Below are positions 8,857 through 18,539 of a stretch of 64,000 bases of DNA, one piece after another. Each line of letters opens with the position of its first letter. Position 1 is the first letter of the stretch. A program made the translations under genes and the position numbers. The DNA comes from VAZQ01 sp046733355 (lineage in GTDB: Bacteria; Pseudomonadota; Alphaproteobacteria; Rhizobiales; Xanthobacteraceae). The notes below the pieces were generated by a model. It was given only the letters and a program-made list of their open reading frames with translations, was not told the DNA's origin and ran no database searches. The stretch spans positions 3,130 to 67,129 of the forward strand of contig JBKPOZ010000034.1 of the NCBI GenBank assembly GCA_046733355.1. Direction: 5' to 3'.

Positions 8857-9128
8857 GATATCGAGATAATGCCTAGCACGCACGGGTGACTGCTTGCCCT
8901 CGCTTGGCCATGGTTTTCCGGGAACTTGCTTCCTACCTAGCAGTTCAGCCCTGCTGAATTGGAAGAGCGGGTAAATGCTGTCGAAATGGTAATTTGCGCC
9001 GTGACTGGTCGCAGCTAGAAGGCGGGCGCTCTGCGAAGAGGCCCATGGTTTGCCCGCATGCGGTCCGACAAAGGGCATCCAATACTGTAAGACGCCCGAC
9101 ATTGAGTCGCGAGACAGGAGCCGTGACG

Positions 9129-10133
9129 ATGACAGCCAGCGAAGGGCTGGAAAAGCTCGAGGACGGAATTGTACGCCAGGCTGACGCGATGAGCGCGCAG
9201 GTCGCGGCGGCCAAGAACGCCATCGGCGCCGTCATCTTCGGCCAGGATCAGGTTGTCGAGCAAGCGCTGATCACCGTGTTGTCGGGCGGGCACGCGTTGC
9301 TCGTGGGGCTTCCCGGGCTTGCCAAGACCAAGCTCGTCGAAACCATGGGCACGGTGCTCGGTCTCGACGCGCGCCGCATCCAGTTTACTCCCGACTTGAT
9401 GCCGTCCGACATTCTGGGCAGCGAGGTGTTGGAAGAGAGCCCCGGCGGCAAGCGCAGCTTTCGCTTTATTCCGGGACCCATATTCGGTCAGCTGCTCATG
9501 GCCGATGAGATCAACCGAGCGAGTCCGCGCACCCAATCGGCGCTGCTGCAGGCCATGCAAGAGCTGCACGTCACCGTTGCCGGCAATCGCCACGACGTGC
9601 CGCGCCCGTTCCATGTGCTCGCCACGCAAAACCCCATCGAGCAGGAAGGCACCTATCCGCTGCCCGAGGCGCAGCTCGATCGGTTCCTCATGCAGATCGA
9701 CGTGGATTATCCGGATCGCGACGCCGAGCGGAAGATCGTGTTCGACACCACGGGCGCCGAGGAGAGCAAGCCGAAGCCGACGATGAGCGCGGATGAGCTC
9801 ATGGCCGCGCAACGGCTGGTGCGGCGCTTGCCCGTCGGAGAATCCGTTATCGAGGCAATTCTCAGTCTTGTTCGCGCAGCGCGGCCCGTACCGGAATCTC
9901 CCGATACTGCGAAGCTGGTCTCCTGGGGCCCCAGCCCGCGCGCGAGCCAGGCGCTCATGCTCGCCGCCCGCGCCCGTGCGCTCATCGATGGACGACTATC
10001 CCCATCCATCGACGACGTGCTGGAGCTGGCCGAGCCCATCCTGAAACACCGTATGGCGCTTACGTTCACTGCGCGCGCAGAAGGCGAGAGCATGGCGGCG
10101 GTCATCGGAAGGCTCAAGGCACGGGTTGGATGA
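9129..10133 (+). CDS. moxR: MoxR family AAA+ ATPase
   Basis: 334 residues. Walker A GLPGLAKTK at about 60-68, Walker B LLMADE at 122-127, then the sensor-1 ATQNP. MoxR proteins are chaperone-like ATPases that usually work with VWA or DUF58 partners encoded next door, as here. The ATG at 9129 is 8 bases after AGGAG (9116-9120); the GTG at 9123 is too close to that site. First gene of a four-gene operon. The 272-bp gap to the divergent DUF1285 gene should contain both promoters. Confidence 0.94.
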   Translation: MTASEGLEKLEDGIVRQADAMSAQVAAAKNAIGAVIFGQDQVVEQALITVLSGGHALLVGLPGLAKTKLVETMGTVLGLDARRIQFTPDLMPSDILGSEVLEESPGGKRSFRFIPGPIFGQLLMADEINRASPRTQSALLQAMQELHVTVAGNRHDVPRPFHVLATQNPIEQEGTYPLPEAQLDRFLMQIDVDYPDRDAERKIVFDTTGAEESKPKPTMSADELMAAQRLVRRLPVGESVIEAILSLVRAARPVPESPDTAKLVSWGPSPRASQALMLAARARALIDGRLSPSIDDVLELAEPILKHRMALTFTARAEGESMAAVIGRLKARVG

Positions 10134-10147
10134 TTCTGCGATAGCGA

Positions 10148-11101
10148 ATGGCGAAGCTGCGCATCGACAAACAGGAGATCAAGGCGACCCGTCACGCGAG
10201 CGGCGCGGCGCCCTCGCTTGCGCAAGCGCTTCCGCGTCTGATCCTCGAGGCGCGCCGCATCGCGGCAACCGTCATTCACGGCCTGCATGGACGCAGGCGC
10301 GCGGGACCGGGAGAGAACTTTTGGCAATATCGCCGGTTTTTTTCCGGCGAGCCCGCGCGGCGGATCGACTGGCGCCGCTCCGGGCGCGACGACCATCTTT
10401 ATGTGCGCGAGCGGGAATGGGAAGCAGCGCATACGGTGTGGCTGTGGCCCGATCGGTCTCCCTCAATGGTTTTCCGCTCCGCCCTGGCGCAGGAATCGAA
10501 GCTCGACCGCGCGTTGGTCATCGCCTTCGCTCTCGCCGAGGTTCTTGTGCAAGCCGGGGAGCGCGTGGGCATTCCGGCCGTGATGCGGCCGACCGGAAGC
10601 CGTAATGTGCTCGACAAATTGAGCAACGCGATTCTCCACGATGTGAGCGAGCGCACCAGCCTGCCGCCCGGCTTTGTACCGTCGGCGCTCGCGGAGATCG
10701 TCGTGATTTCCGATTTCTGGAGTCCCATAGCGGACGTGCGCGCCACGATCGCCAATCTGTCCTCGACCGGTGCGCATGGGCACCTGGTGCAGATCGTCGA
10801 CCCCGCAGAGGAAATCTTTCCCTATTCGGGCCGCGTGCAATTCATCGAGCCGGAAGGCGCGGGCTCCATCACGGTCGGGCGTGCCGAATCCTGGAAGTCC
10901 GAATATGAGACTCGCGTTGCGCGGCACCGCGCCTCCATCCGCGCCGAGACCGAACGGCTCGGCTGGAGCTTCATCACCCATCGTACCGACCTGCCGGGGA
11001 CGGAGCTCCTGCTGGCCCTGCATCTTCGGCTCGGCGCTCCACCGGCCGCAGCCGCGATCGGCATGCGTGCCGCCCCGCAAAGCATCAGGGCGTTGCGATG
11101 A
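10148..11101 (+). CDS. DUF58 domain-containing protein
   Basis: 317 residues, 14 bp after moxR. Contains the DUF58 hallmark GENFWQYRRFFSGEPARRIDWRRSGR (about 54-80) followed by a VWA-like region with WPDRSPSM, which resembles a degenerate MIDAS. It ends with an ATGA overlap with the next gene. In MoxR systems the DUF58 protein is the usual direct partner or substrate adaptor of the ATPase. No membrane segment. Confidence 0.88.
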   Translation: MAKLRIDKQEIKATRHASGAAPSLAQALPRLILEARRIAATVIHGLHGRRRAGPGENFWQYRRFFSGEPARRIDWRRSGRDDHLYVREREWEAAHTVWLWPDRSPSMVFRSALAQESKLDRALVIAFALAEVLVQAGERVGIPAVMRPTGSRNVLDKLSNAILHDVSERTSLPPGFVPSALAEIVVISDFWSPIADVRATIANLSSTGAHGHLVQIVDPAEEIFPYSGRVQFIEPEGAGSITVGRAESWKSEYETRVARHRASIRAETERLGWSFITHRTDLPGTELLLALHLRLGAPPAAAAIGMRAAPQSIRALR

Positions 11102-13911
11102 CAGCGTGGCTGCCGCTCGGCTTCGCTCAGCCCCTGGTGCTGCTCGCGCTGCTCAGCCTGCCGGTGCTGTGGTGGCTGTTGCGCCTCGTTCCGCCGCAGC
11201 CGCGACGTATCGCTTTTCCGCCCACGTCACTTCTCTTCGATATCACGCCGAAGCAGGAAACCCCCCGCCGCACGCCCTGGTGGCTCACGCTGCTGAGACT
11301 GTGCCTCGCCGCGCTGGTGATCGTCGCGGCGGCGGGACCGCTGTGGAATCCGCCCGTCGCAGGCTCGGCCGCACAGGCGCCGCTGGCGCTGCTCATCGAC
11401 GATGGCTTTCCGGCCGCGGCGAGCTGGCCCATCCGGGTCCACACCGCCGATGAGCTGATTGCGCGTGCGGAAGGTGACAACCGCGGCGTTGCTCTCATTC
11501 CGCTGTCGGAGCCAAGCCGGGACATTTCCTTCGAGGCTGCGGCCGCAGCGCGCGTGCGGCTCAAACAGATCAAGCCCAAGCCGCACGCTGTCGAGCGCGC
11601 GGATGCATTACCGGCGATCGGTCGTTTCCTTGCGAATACTAAAAATGTCGAGCTGGTCTGGCTCACCGACGGCGTCGACCTGGGAGGCGGCAGCGAATTC
11701 GCAAGCGCGTTGGGCCGCATGATCGAGGGCCGCCAGCTGACGGTCGTCGAGGGCGGTATTCCGGGAGCGCGCGCACTCACGGCAGTGGACAACACCGCGG
11801 GCGAGCTGCGCGTCAAAGTCGTGCGCGTCGCGAGCGGCACGGCCGAAAGCGGCATCGTGCGGGCGGTCGATCTAAAGGGGCTGCCGCTCGGCGAGACGAG
11901 CTTCACGTTTGCCGAGCAGGAACGGGAAACGGATGCCGCGCTCGCGCTGCCGGTCGAGATCCGCAACGACATCGCGCGCCTCGAGATCGCCGGCGAGCGT
12001 TCGGCCGGCGCGGTGTCGCTCCTCGACAAGCGCTGGCGCCGTCGCTCCATTGGGGTCGTCACCGGCTCTACGACCGAAACGGCGCAGCCGCTCCTCGCTT
12101 CGACGTATTATCTCATGCGCGCGCTCGCCCCGTTTGCCGACGTGCGCCTCGCCGAGCGCGGCGCGCCCTCGCAGGCGGTTAGCCAGTTTCTTGAACAGCA
12201 CCTCTCCATGCTGATCCTTGCGGATGTGGGCAACGTCGCCGAGGCGCGCGATGAGCTGACCCGCTGGATCGAGGACGGCGGCGTTCTGGTGCGGTTTGCC
12301 GGCCCGCGCCTGGCCGCGGCCGACGATGATCTCGTGCCCGTGAAGCTGCGGCGGGGAGGACGAATTCTGGGCGGCAGCTTGTCGTGGGACCAGCCGCAGC
12401 CGCTGGCGCCGTTTGCGCGCGAGAGCCCGTTTTTCGGCCTTGCCATACCCACCGATATTTCGGTGACCCGGCAAGTCCTCGCGGAGCCCGAGTCCACCTT
12501 GACCGAGCGCACCTGGGCTACGCTCGCCGACGGCACGCCTCTCGTCACGGCGCAGCGGCGGGGAAAAGGCCTCATCGTTCTGTTTCACATCACCGCAGAT
12601 ACGCGCTGGTCGGACTTGCCGCTTTCCGGCACCTTCGTTGAGATGCTCAAACGAATCGTCGGCTTCGCCGGGTCGGCCGCGGAGGGCACAGGCGGCGGCA
12701 GTACGGGCGAAGTGCTCCCCGCCACGCGCGTGCTTGATGGTTTCGGCGCCTTCACCGCTCCGCCGCCAAGCGCACGCCCGGTGCCGACCGGTTTTGTCGG
12801 CCGCGGCACCTTCGACCATCCCCCGGGCTTCTACGGACCGCCCGAAGGCATGCTCGCCGTCAACGCACTCGCCCCCGCCGATCGCCTGCTTCCGCTCGAG
12901 CTTTCGTCTCTGAATGCGGTACGCCAGCCGTATCAGATGAGCGAGCCGCAGGATTTGCGCGGCCCTATTCTGCTTGGCGCGCTCGCGCTCTGCCTGCTCG
13001 ACGCATTGATCGTCTTCCTGCTCGCGGGCGGAATGGCGAAACGGATGCGGCGTCCGCGACCCGCAACGGCGGGCTCAGCCGCTGCCTTGGCGATGCTTAT
13101 CTGCGCTGCCGGAATCCTCACCGCATCCGCGGCGTTTGCGCAGACGAATGACGAACAGGCGCTGCGATCGACGCTGGAGACGAGACTGGCGTACGTGATC
13201 ACTGGCGATGCCGAGATCGACCGCATCAGCAAGTCAGGGCTGCAGGGGCTCACGCTCTTTCTCGCGCAGCGCACGGCGCTCGAGGCCGGCGAGCCCATTG
13301 GCCTCGACCCAGCGCGCGACGAGCTTGCCTTTTATCCGCTCATCTATTGGCCGATTGCGCCCGGGGCCCCCAAGCCCGCGCGCGAGGCGCTCGAGCGCAT
13401 CGACGCCTATATGAAGCAGGGCGGCACAGTTTTATTTGACACGCGCGACGCCATCGAAGCTCCGCCTGGGGCGGGCGGCGCCAATCTGGGGCCGGGGATG
13501 CAGGCGCTGCGCGCCATTCTGGCTTCGCTCGATATTCCCGAGATCGAGCCGGTGTCGCGCGAGCACGTGCTCACGAAGACGTTCTATTTGCTCAAAGACT
13601 TTCCGGGGCGTTTCAATACCGGACAGCTCTGGGTCGAGGCCATGCCGGCGAGCGAGGAGGACGAGCCCGCGAGCCGTCCTGCGCGTGCCGGTGACGGTGT
13701 CTCCTCGATTCTCATCACGTCGAACGACCTCGCCGGAGCCTGGGCCATGCGCCCGGACGGACAGGCGATGTTGCCCCTGGTCTCTGCAGAACCGCGCCAG
13801 CGCGAATTTGCTTTCCGGGCCGGCGTGAACATCGTGATGTACACGCTCACCGGCAACTACAAGGCCGACCAGGTGCACGTGCCGGCCTTGCTCGAGCGCC
13901 TGGGGCAATGA
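11098..13911 (+). CDS. BatA-like / DUF4159 membrane protein
   Basis: 937 residues. The N terminus is the aerotolerance-regulator (BatA N-terminal) type: a first helix around 10-25 and a second around 62-80 with the intervening PPQPRRIAFPPTSLLFD. A long periplasmic or cytosolic middle contains VVTGS and a VWA-like LTDGVDL region. Two further helices lie near 622-645 and 655-682, and the C-terminal 250 residues are DUF4159 (YPLIYWPIAPGAPKP, then GGTVLFDTRD). Coupled to DUF58 by ATGA. A member of the MoxR operon, presumably the membrane partner; biochemical role unknown. Confidence 0.85.
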   Translation: MTAWLPLGFAQPLVLLALLSLPVLWWLLRLVPPQPRRIAFPPTSLLFDITPKQETPRRTPWWLTLLRLCLAALVIVAAAGPLWNPPVAGSAAQAPLALLIDDGFPAAASWPIRVHTADELIARAEGDNRGVALIPLSEPSRDISFEAAAAARVRLKQIKPKPHAVERADALPAIGRFLANTKNVELVWLTDGVDLGGGSEFASALGRMIEGRQLTVVEGGIPGARALTAVDNTAGELRVKVVRVASGTAESGIVRAVDLKGLPLGETSFTFAEQERETDAALALPVEIRNDIARLEIAGERSAGAVSLLDKRWRRRSIGVVTGSTTETAQPLLASTYYLMRALAPFADVRLAERGAPSQAVSQFLEQHLSMLILADVGNVAEARDELTRWIEDGGVLVRFAGPRLAAADDDLVPVKLRRGGRILGGSLSWDQPQPLAPFARESPFFGLAIPTDISVTRQVLAEPESTLTERTWATLADGTPLVTAQRRGKGLIVLFHITADTRWSDLPLSGTFVEMLKRIVGFAGSAAEGTGGGSTGEVLPATRVLDGFGAFTAPPPSARPVPTGFVGRGTFDHPPGFYGPPEGMLAVNALAPADRLLPLELSSLNAVRQPYQMSEPQDLRGPILLGALALCLLDALIVFLLAGGMAKRMRRPRPATAGSAAALAMLICAAGILTASAAFAQTNDEQALRSTLETRLAYVITGDAEIDRISKSGLQGLTLFLAQRTALEAGEPIGLDPARDELAFYPLIYWPIAPGAPKPAREALERIDAYMKQGGTVLFDTRDAIEAPPGAGGANLGPGMQALRAILASLDIPEIEPVSREHVLTKTFYLLKDFPGRFNTGQLWVEAMPASEEDEPASRPARAGDGVSSILITSNDLAGAWAMRPDGQAMLPLVSAEPRQREFAFRAGVNIVMYTLTGNYKADQVHVPALLERLGQ

Positions 13912-13924
13912 CGGCAGTGAGCGC

Positions 13925-15994
13925 ATGAGCAATCTCGGCATCGCGTTTGCGCCGCTCGTGCCCGCCTACATCGTGTGGGCGGGCGCGGCCATTGCGTTTG
14001 CCATCTCGTTTCTCCTGGTACTGAGTCGCACGCGCGGCGCCATGGTGCGCAGCATGGCGCTCGCGCTGTTCTTGCTCGCGCTCGCCAATCCCTCGATCAC
14101 ACGCGAGGATCGTGAGCCGCTCACCTCGGTTGCCGCCGTGGTCATCGACAGGAGCGCCAGCCAGGAGTTTGCCGACCGCACCAAGCAGGCCGACGAGGCG
14201 CGCACCGAGCTGGCGGAGCGGCTTGCGAAGATTCCCGGCCTCGAAGTGCGTTTCGTCGAGGCGGGCCAGGCCGACGGCGAGACCGACGGCACCCGGCTGT
14301 TTGCAGGACTTTCCGCCGCGCTTGCGGATGTCCCGCACGACCGCGTGGCGGGTGCGATTCTCATCACCGATGGACGCGTGCACGACGTGCCGCAAGACGC
14401 CGCCTCACTTGGTTTTGCGGCACCGGTGCATGCGCTGATCACCGGCCATGCCGACGAGCGTGATCGCCGCGTCGTGCTCATGACCGCGCCGCGCTTCGGC
14501 ATCGTCGGACAGAGCCAGACCATCAGTTTCCGTATCGAGGATCAGGGCGGCGGCGGAGGCACGGCGCAAGTGAGCGTGCGCCGCGACGGCGAAGTTTTGG
14601 AAAACCGTACTGTGCGCGTCGGCTCCCGCGCGAGCGTCACCGTGCAGATTCCGCACGCCGGGCCCAACATCGTCGAGATCGAAGCCTCGCCGCTCGATGG
14701 CGAGCTCACTACCATCAACAACCGCGCCGTGGTGTCGATCGACGGCGTGCGCGACAAGCTGCGCGTTCTCCTCGTCTCCGGGGAGCCGCATGCGGGCGAG
14801 CGCACGTGGCGCAACCTGCTCAAGTCAGACGCGAGCGTGGACCTCGTGCACTTCACCATTCTGCGGCCGCCCGAGAAACAGGACGGCACGCCGATAAACG
14901 AGCTGTCGCTGATTGCCTTTCCGACGCGCGAGCTGTTTCAGCAGAAGATCAATGACTTTCAGCTCATCATCTTCGATCGTTATGCCCGCCAGGGCGTGCT
15001 GCCGATCATCTATTTCGACAACATTGCCCGCTTTGTGCGGCAGGGCGGCGCGGTGCTGGTGGCGGCGGGGCCGGACTATGCGAGCCAGACCAGCATCTGG
15101 CGCACGCCGCTCGACGTCATCCTTCCTGCCGAGCCGAGCGGCCGCGTCACCGAAGGCTCCTTTCGGCCGCGGCTTACCGAGCTTGGCAAAAGACATCCGG
15201 TGACGCGCGGGCTCGAAGGCGCAGCGGAGAACCCTCCGCACTGGAGCCGCTGGTTTCGTCTTGTGGATACGCGCGCGGAAAAAGGCACGGCCGTAATGCA
15301 GGGGCCGGATGACAAGCCCCTGCTCCTGCTCGCGCGCGAAGGGGAGGGGCGCGTGGCGCTGCTCCTATCCGATCACATTTGGCTGTGGGCGCGCGGATAT
15401 GAGGGCGGTGGACCGTATCTCGACCTCTTACGCCGGCTCTCGCACTGGCTCATGAAACAGCCCGATCTCGAGGAGGAAGCCTTGCGCATGAGCGTGCGCG
15501 GGCGGGACCTCACTGTGCAGCGGCAGACCATGGGGGATGCGGCCGGCGAAGTGACGCTCACCGCGCCGTCCGGAAAGACCCGCACGCTCACGCTTGCCGA
15601 AGCGCATCCCGGCGTCTGGCGCACGACCATTGAGGCGAACGAGCTCGGGCTGTGGCGCGCCACGGACGGCACGCTCAACGCGCTGGCCAATGTCGGTCCC
15701 GCCAATCCGCGCGAGTTCACCGAGGTGACCTCGACCACCCAGGTGATCGAGCCGATCGCGCACGCAACCGGCGGCGATGCCGTTCGCATCGAGAGCGGGA
15801 GCGGCATTCACCTGCCGCGGGTTCTTGGCGTGCGCTCGAGCGATACGTTCAAGGGCGGCGACTGGATTGGGCTGCGCATCAGAGAAGCGAGCGTGGTGCG
15901 CGGGATCGGCGTGCTGCCGATCTTTGCCGGGCTGATCGGGCTCTTGCTGCTGATCGGCAGCCTGGCCACGGCGTGGATGCGCGAAGGCGCGTGA
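13925..15994 (+). CDS. Membrane protein with glutamine-amidotransferase-like domain (MoxR operon)
   Basis: 689 residues, 13 bp after the DUF4159 gene. Two N-terminal helices (about 10-30 and 37-55), a VWA-like segment with VVIDRSASQEF, a class-I-glutaminase-like fold near 270-520 (LRVLLVSGEPHAGERTWRNLLKS, YFDNIARFVRQGGAVLVAAG) and one C-terminal helix (about 660-683). The nucleophile Cys of real amidotransferases is not evident, so the domain is probably non-catalytic. Last gene of the MoxR operon. Confidence 0.8.
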   Translation: MSNLGIAFAPLVPAYIVWAGAAIAFAISFLLVLSRTRGAMVRSMALALFLLALANPSITREDREPLTSVAAVVIDRSASQEFADRTKQADEARTELAERLAKIPGLEVRFVEAGQADGETDGTRLFAGLSAALADVPHDRVAGAILITDGRVHDVPQDAASLGFAAPVHALITGHADERDRRVVLMTAPRFGIVGQSQTISFRIEDQGGGGGTAQVSVRRDGEVLENRTVRVGSRASVTVQIPHAGPNIVEIEASPLDGELTTINNRAVVSIDGVRDKLRVLLVSGEPHAGERTWRNLLKSDASVDLVHFTILRPPEKQDGTPINELSLIAFPTRELFQQKINDFQLIIFDRYARQGVLPIIYFDNIARFVRQGGAVLVAAGPDYASQTSIWRTPLDVILPAEPSGRVTEGSFRPRLTELGKRHPVTRGLEGAAENPPHWSRWFRLVDTRAEKGTAVMQGPDDKPLLLLAREGEGRVALLLSDHIWLWARGYEGGGPYLDLLRRLSHWLMKQPDLEEEALRMSVRGRDLTVQRQTMGDAAGEVTLTAPSGKTRTLTLAEAHPGVWRTTIEANELGLWRATDGTLNALANVGPANPREFTEVTSTTQVIEPIAHATGGDAVRIESGSGIHLPRVLGVRSSDTFKGGDWIGLRIREASVVRGIGVLPIFAGLIGLLLLIGSLATAWMREGA

Positions 15995-16269
15995 GGAGGA
16001 CAGCCGCGGATCAGGCAAATATCAGGAACGGCGTCTCATTGCTCCCGCGAAATCCGCTCGCGCCCATTGTAAATAACAATGGGATACAATCCCTCCCGAG
16101 CGAGTATCGGTTGAATATTCAGACAAATCCGCGAAACGAAGTGGAAATAACAGTCCATATCAATACGCCCCATTGAGTGCGCGCGAGTTTTTGACTTCGG
16201 TCGAATTCCCTTGCGCGAGCTTTACTCCCCGCCCGAGCTTTGCTCGCTTCCGAAAGTGCGCAAGTTCGG

Positions 16270-16400
16270 CTATAAAAAACCCGGCGCGGTCACCCGCCCG
16301 GGCACATTTATGGATGTTGTCCTACCAATACCGTCTTCCTGTACACCGTCAACCGTAAAATAATACCTCTGTCCATCCCCTGACCAGGCCTGGCTCGAAC
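16270..16400 (-). pseudogene. Unassigned coding remnant ending in a terminator
   Basis: On the minus strand about 43 residues read like a real protein tail (SSQAWSGDGQRYYFTVDG, then DGIGRTTSINVPG, ending TAPGFL and TAG at 16270). No in-frame start codon is found before the frame passes antisense under the MBL gene, where similarity stops. The tail looks beta-rich. It may be the 3' remnant of a lost gene, or the region may be a transcribed non-coding unit. Family not recognised. Confidence 0.3.
16274..16302 (-). terminator. Rho-independent terminator, minus strand
   Basis: Read on the minus strand: CCCGGGCGG, a GTGA loop, CCGCGCCGGG, then TTTTTT. The GC-rich stem has one bulged base. The T-run overlaps the stop codon of the remnant at 16270. 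Confidence 0.65.
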
Positions 16401-16452
16401 GCCGCCGGCAAGATGCTAAAACCGGCAGGAAAGCTCGAATACGCGCCCGCCC

Positions 16453-17091
16453 ATGAGCCAAGCCAAAGCGATTATCGTTCCGGTCACGCCATTTCAGCAG
16501 AACTGCACGGTCCTGTGGTGCGAGGCCAGCAAGCGCGCCGCAGTGATCGATCCCGGCGGCGACCTTCCCAATATCGAGCGCGCCATCGCGCAGACGGGCG
16601 CCACTGTGGACAAGATCTGGCTCACCCACGGTCACATCGACCATGTGGGCGGCGCCGCCGATCTGAAGACCAGCCTTAACGTGTCCGTCGAAGGGCCGCA
16701 CCGCGACGATCTGTTCCTGCTGCAGCACGCGGTAGAGACCGGCCGCGGTTATGGCATGTTGGCCGCAAAGAACGTCACGCCTGATCGCTGGCTGCAGGAG
16801 GGCGATCAAGTCACGGTCGGCGATCTCACATTCGACGTGCTGCATTGCCCGGGGCATTCGCCGGGGCACGTCGTGTTTGTCAGTTCGGCACAGCGCCTGG
16901 CGATCGTGGGCGACGTGCTGTTCGCGGGCTCCATTGGCCGCACCGATCTGCCGCGCGGCAATCACGCCCAGCTGTTGGGCTCGATCCGGGACAAGCTCCT
17001 CCCACTCGGGGACGAGGTCGTGATCATCAGCGGCCATGGCCCGACCAGCACCATCGGGCGCGAGCGCGCGAGCAATCCATTTCTGCAATAG
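16453..17091 (+). CDS. MBL-fold metallohydrolase (glyoxalase II / YcbL-like)
   Basis: 212 residues. Zinc ligands: THGHIDHVGG (His59, His61, Asp63, His64), HCPGHSPGH (about 134-142) and GDVLFAGSIGRTD, then the C-terminal ISGHGPTSTIGRERASNPFL, typical of the short YcbL/GloC group of hydroxyacylglutathione-hydrolase-like enzymes, which lack the C-terminal glutathione-binding domain of GloB. Probably cleaves thioesters such as S-lactoylglutathione; the true substrate is not certain. Monocistronic. Confidence 0.88.
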   Translation: MSQAKAIIVPVTPFQQNCTVLWCEASKRAAVIDPGGDLPNIERAIAQTGATVDKIWLTHGHIDHVGGAADLKTSLNVSVEGPHRDDLFLLQHAVETGRGYGMLAAKNVTPDRWLQEGDQVTVGDLTFDVLHCPGHSPGHVVFVSSAQRLAIVGDVLFAGSIGRTDLPRGNHAQLLGSIRDKLLPLGDEVVIISGHGPTSTIGRERASNPFLQ

Positions 17092-17241
17092 GCACGCCGC
17101 TCGCCTCCTGTTGCTGCGAAGGCAGCTCGATCGAGCAGACGATCGAAATTTTTAGGCGCCGGCCAAAGTCCCCGGAAATAACCTCAGCATTTGGCGATCT
17201 CGTCGTCACAGGCATTCGCCGTCGGAACGAGGAGAAACTTT

Positions 17242-17403
17242 ATGGTCAAGATCATACTTATGCTGGCGCTCGTTACCACGATCGCAACATTCGCCGAATC
17301 CGCTAACGCGCGGCACAACGACACTTACGCTTACAGCGCGCGGGACGGTTGCATGTATCGCGGATATCCCTGCCGGGAATGGACGCGCCCGGACAGCTAT
17401 TAG
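17242..17403 (+). CDS. Small secreted peptide with GCMYRGYPCREW motif
   Basis: 53 residues from the ATG at 17242, preceded by GAGGAGA (17229-17235). A hydrophobic signal sequence (residues 3-20, ending around ESANA) leaves a mature peptide of about 30 residues ending in GCMYRGYPCREWTRPDSY. The two cysteines (motif C-x6-C) could form a disulfide. A paralogue with the same motif lies at 19294. No known family recognised. Confidence 0.6.
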   Translation: MVKIILMLALVTTIATFAESANARHNDTYAYSARDGCMYRGYPCREWTRPDSY

Positions 17404-17583
17404 GCGCGGCCCTGGTATGCGGCGGCTCGCGAAATCGTGATGGAGTGAAAAATTTGCTCCAATCGCTGGGGTAAATGTCGCGCGTCATGGGCAACAACTG
17501 ACCGCGGCAAAATTTGCGGGAATAAATCCCGCCGATTTGCACTCTGGTTCCAGGACCACCACAGCGATTTGAGGAGACCGTCC

Positions 17584-18522
17584 ATGACCTCCGATCACGA
17601 TGACGCGCGCGGCGTCAGCCGACGCAAGATCCTGGAATGCATGACCTGGGCCGGCACCGGTGTTCTATGGACCGTCGCTGCGGGCATACCGCGTTCCATC
17701 GGTATCATCGGCGAGGCGACCGCTGCCGAGGCGAGCGGATTCACTTTTTTGCAGATCAGCGACAGCCATGTCGGCTTTGACAAGCCCGCCAATCCCAATG
17801 CCCTAGCTACCCTGCAAGAATCGATCAACAAAATTAAACGCCAGCCGGGGAAGCCCGCCTTCGCCATTCACACCGGCGATATCACCCACCTATCCAGGCC
17901 GGCCGAGTTCGACAATGCGGATCGCATCATCGGCGAGGCTCGCCTCGACGTGCACTACGTTCCCGGCGAGCATGACGTGCTCGATGAGGGAGAGAAGCTC
18001 TATCGCGAACGTTACGGCCGCGGCGCAAAAGGGAGCGGATGGTACAGCTTCGATGCCAATGGCGTGCACTTCATCGGTCTCGTCAACGTCGTCAAACTCA
18101 AGGCCGGCGGCTTGGGCTATCTGGGCAACGAGCAGCTGGAATGGCTGGAGGACGACCTTGAGGGCCGCGCGGCTTCCACTCCGATCGTTGTGTTCGCTCA
18201 CATTCCCTTGTGGAGCGTCTATCCGGCGTGGGGCTGGGGGACCGAGGATGCGGCGCGCGCGCTCGACTATCTCAAGCGCTTCGGGTCGGTGACGGTGCTC
18301 AACGGACACATCCACCAGATCATGCAGAAGGTGGAAGGCAACGTCACCTTCCACACCGCCATGTCGACTGAGTTCCCGCAGCCGGCGCCCGGCGCCGCGT
18401 CTTCACCCGGACCGATGAAAGTCCCCGACGACAAGCTGCGCTCCGTTCTCGGCATCACGAACGTCACCTTCAAACGAGGCCAGCAACGGCTCGCGATAGT
18501 GGACGAGCCGCTGCAAGCGTGA
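17584..18522 (+). CDS. Metallophosphoesterase with twin-arginine signal
   Basis: 312 residues from the ATG at 17584, 7 bases after GAGGAG. The N terminus SRRKILECMTWAG looks like a Tat signal, implying export of a folded metalloenzyme. The calcineurin-type motifs are in order: SDSHVG (59-64), HTGDITH, PGEHD (in place of the usual GNHD/E, the Asn replaced by Glu), FAHIPLW and LNGHIHQ. CpdA/Icc-like, but periplasmic. Followed 17 bp later by a cupredoxin gene, probably co-transcribed. Confidence 0.86.
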   Translation: MTSDHDDARGVSRRKILECMTWAGTGVLWTVAAGIPRSIGIIGEATAAEASGFTFLQISDSHVGFDKPANPNALATLQESINKIKRQPGKPAFAIHTGDITHLSRPAEFDNADRIIGEARLDVHYVPGEHDVLDEGEKLYRERYGRGAKGSGWYSFDANGVHFIGLVNVVKLKAGGLGYLGNEQLEWLEDDLEGRAASTPIVVFAHIPLWSVYPAWGWGTEDAARALDYLKRFGSVTVLNGHIHQIMQKVEGNVTFHTAMSTEFPQPAPGAASSPGPMKVPDDKLRSVLGITNVTFKRGQQRLAIVDEPLQA

Positions 18523-18539
18523 GGGAGGAGATCTTGCTC

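Larger units (their letters stand above)
15995..16452. other. Intergenic region after the MoxR operon
   Basis: 458 bp that is clearly AT-richer than its neighbours between 16050 and 16170. No plus-strand gene is supported. On the minus strand the stretch 16270-16400 reads as a protein-like tail followed by an intrinsic terminator (listed separately). The MBL gene promoter should lie at the right end. Confidence 0.4.
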
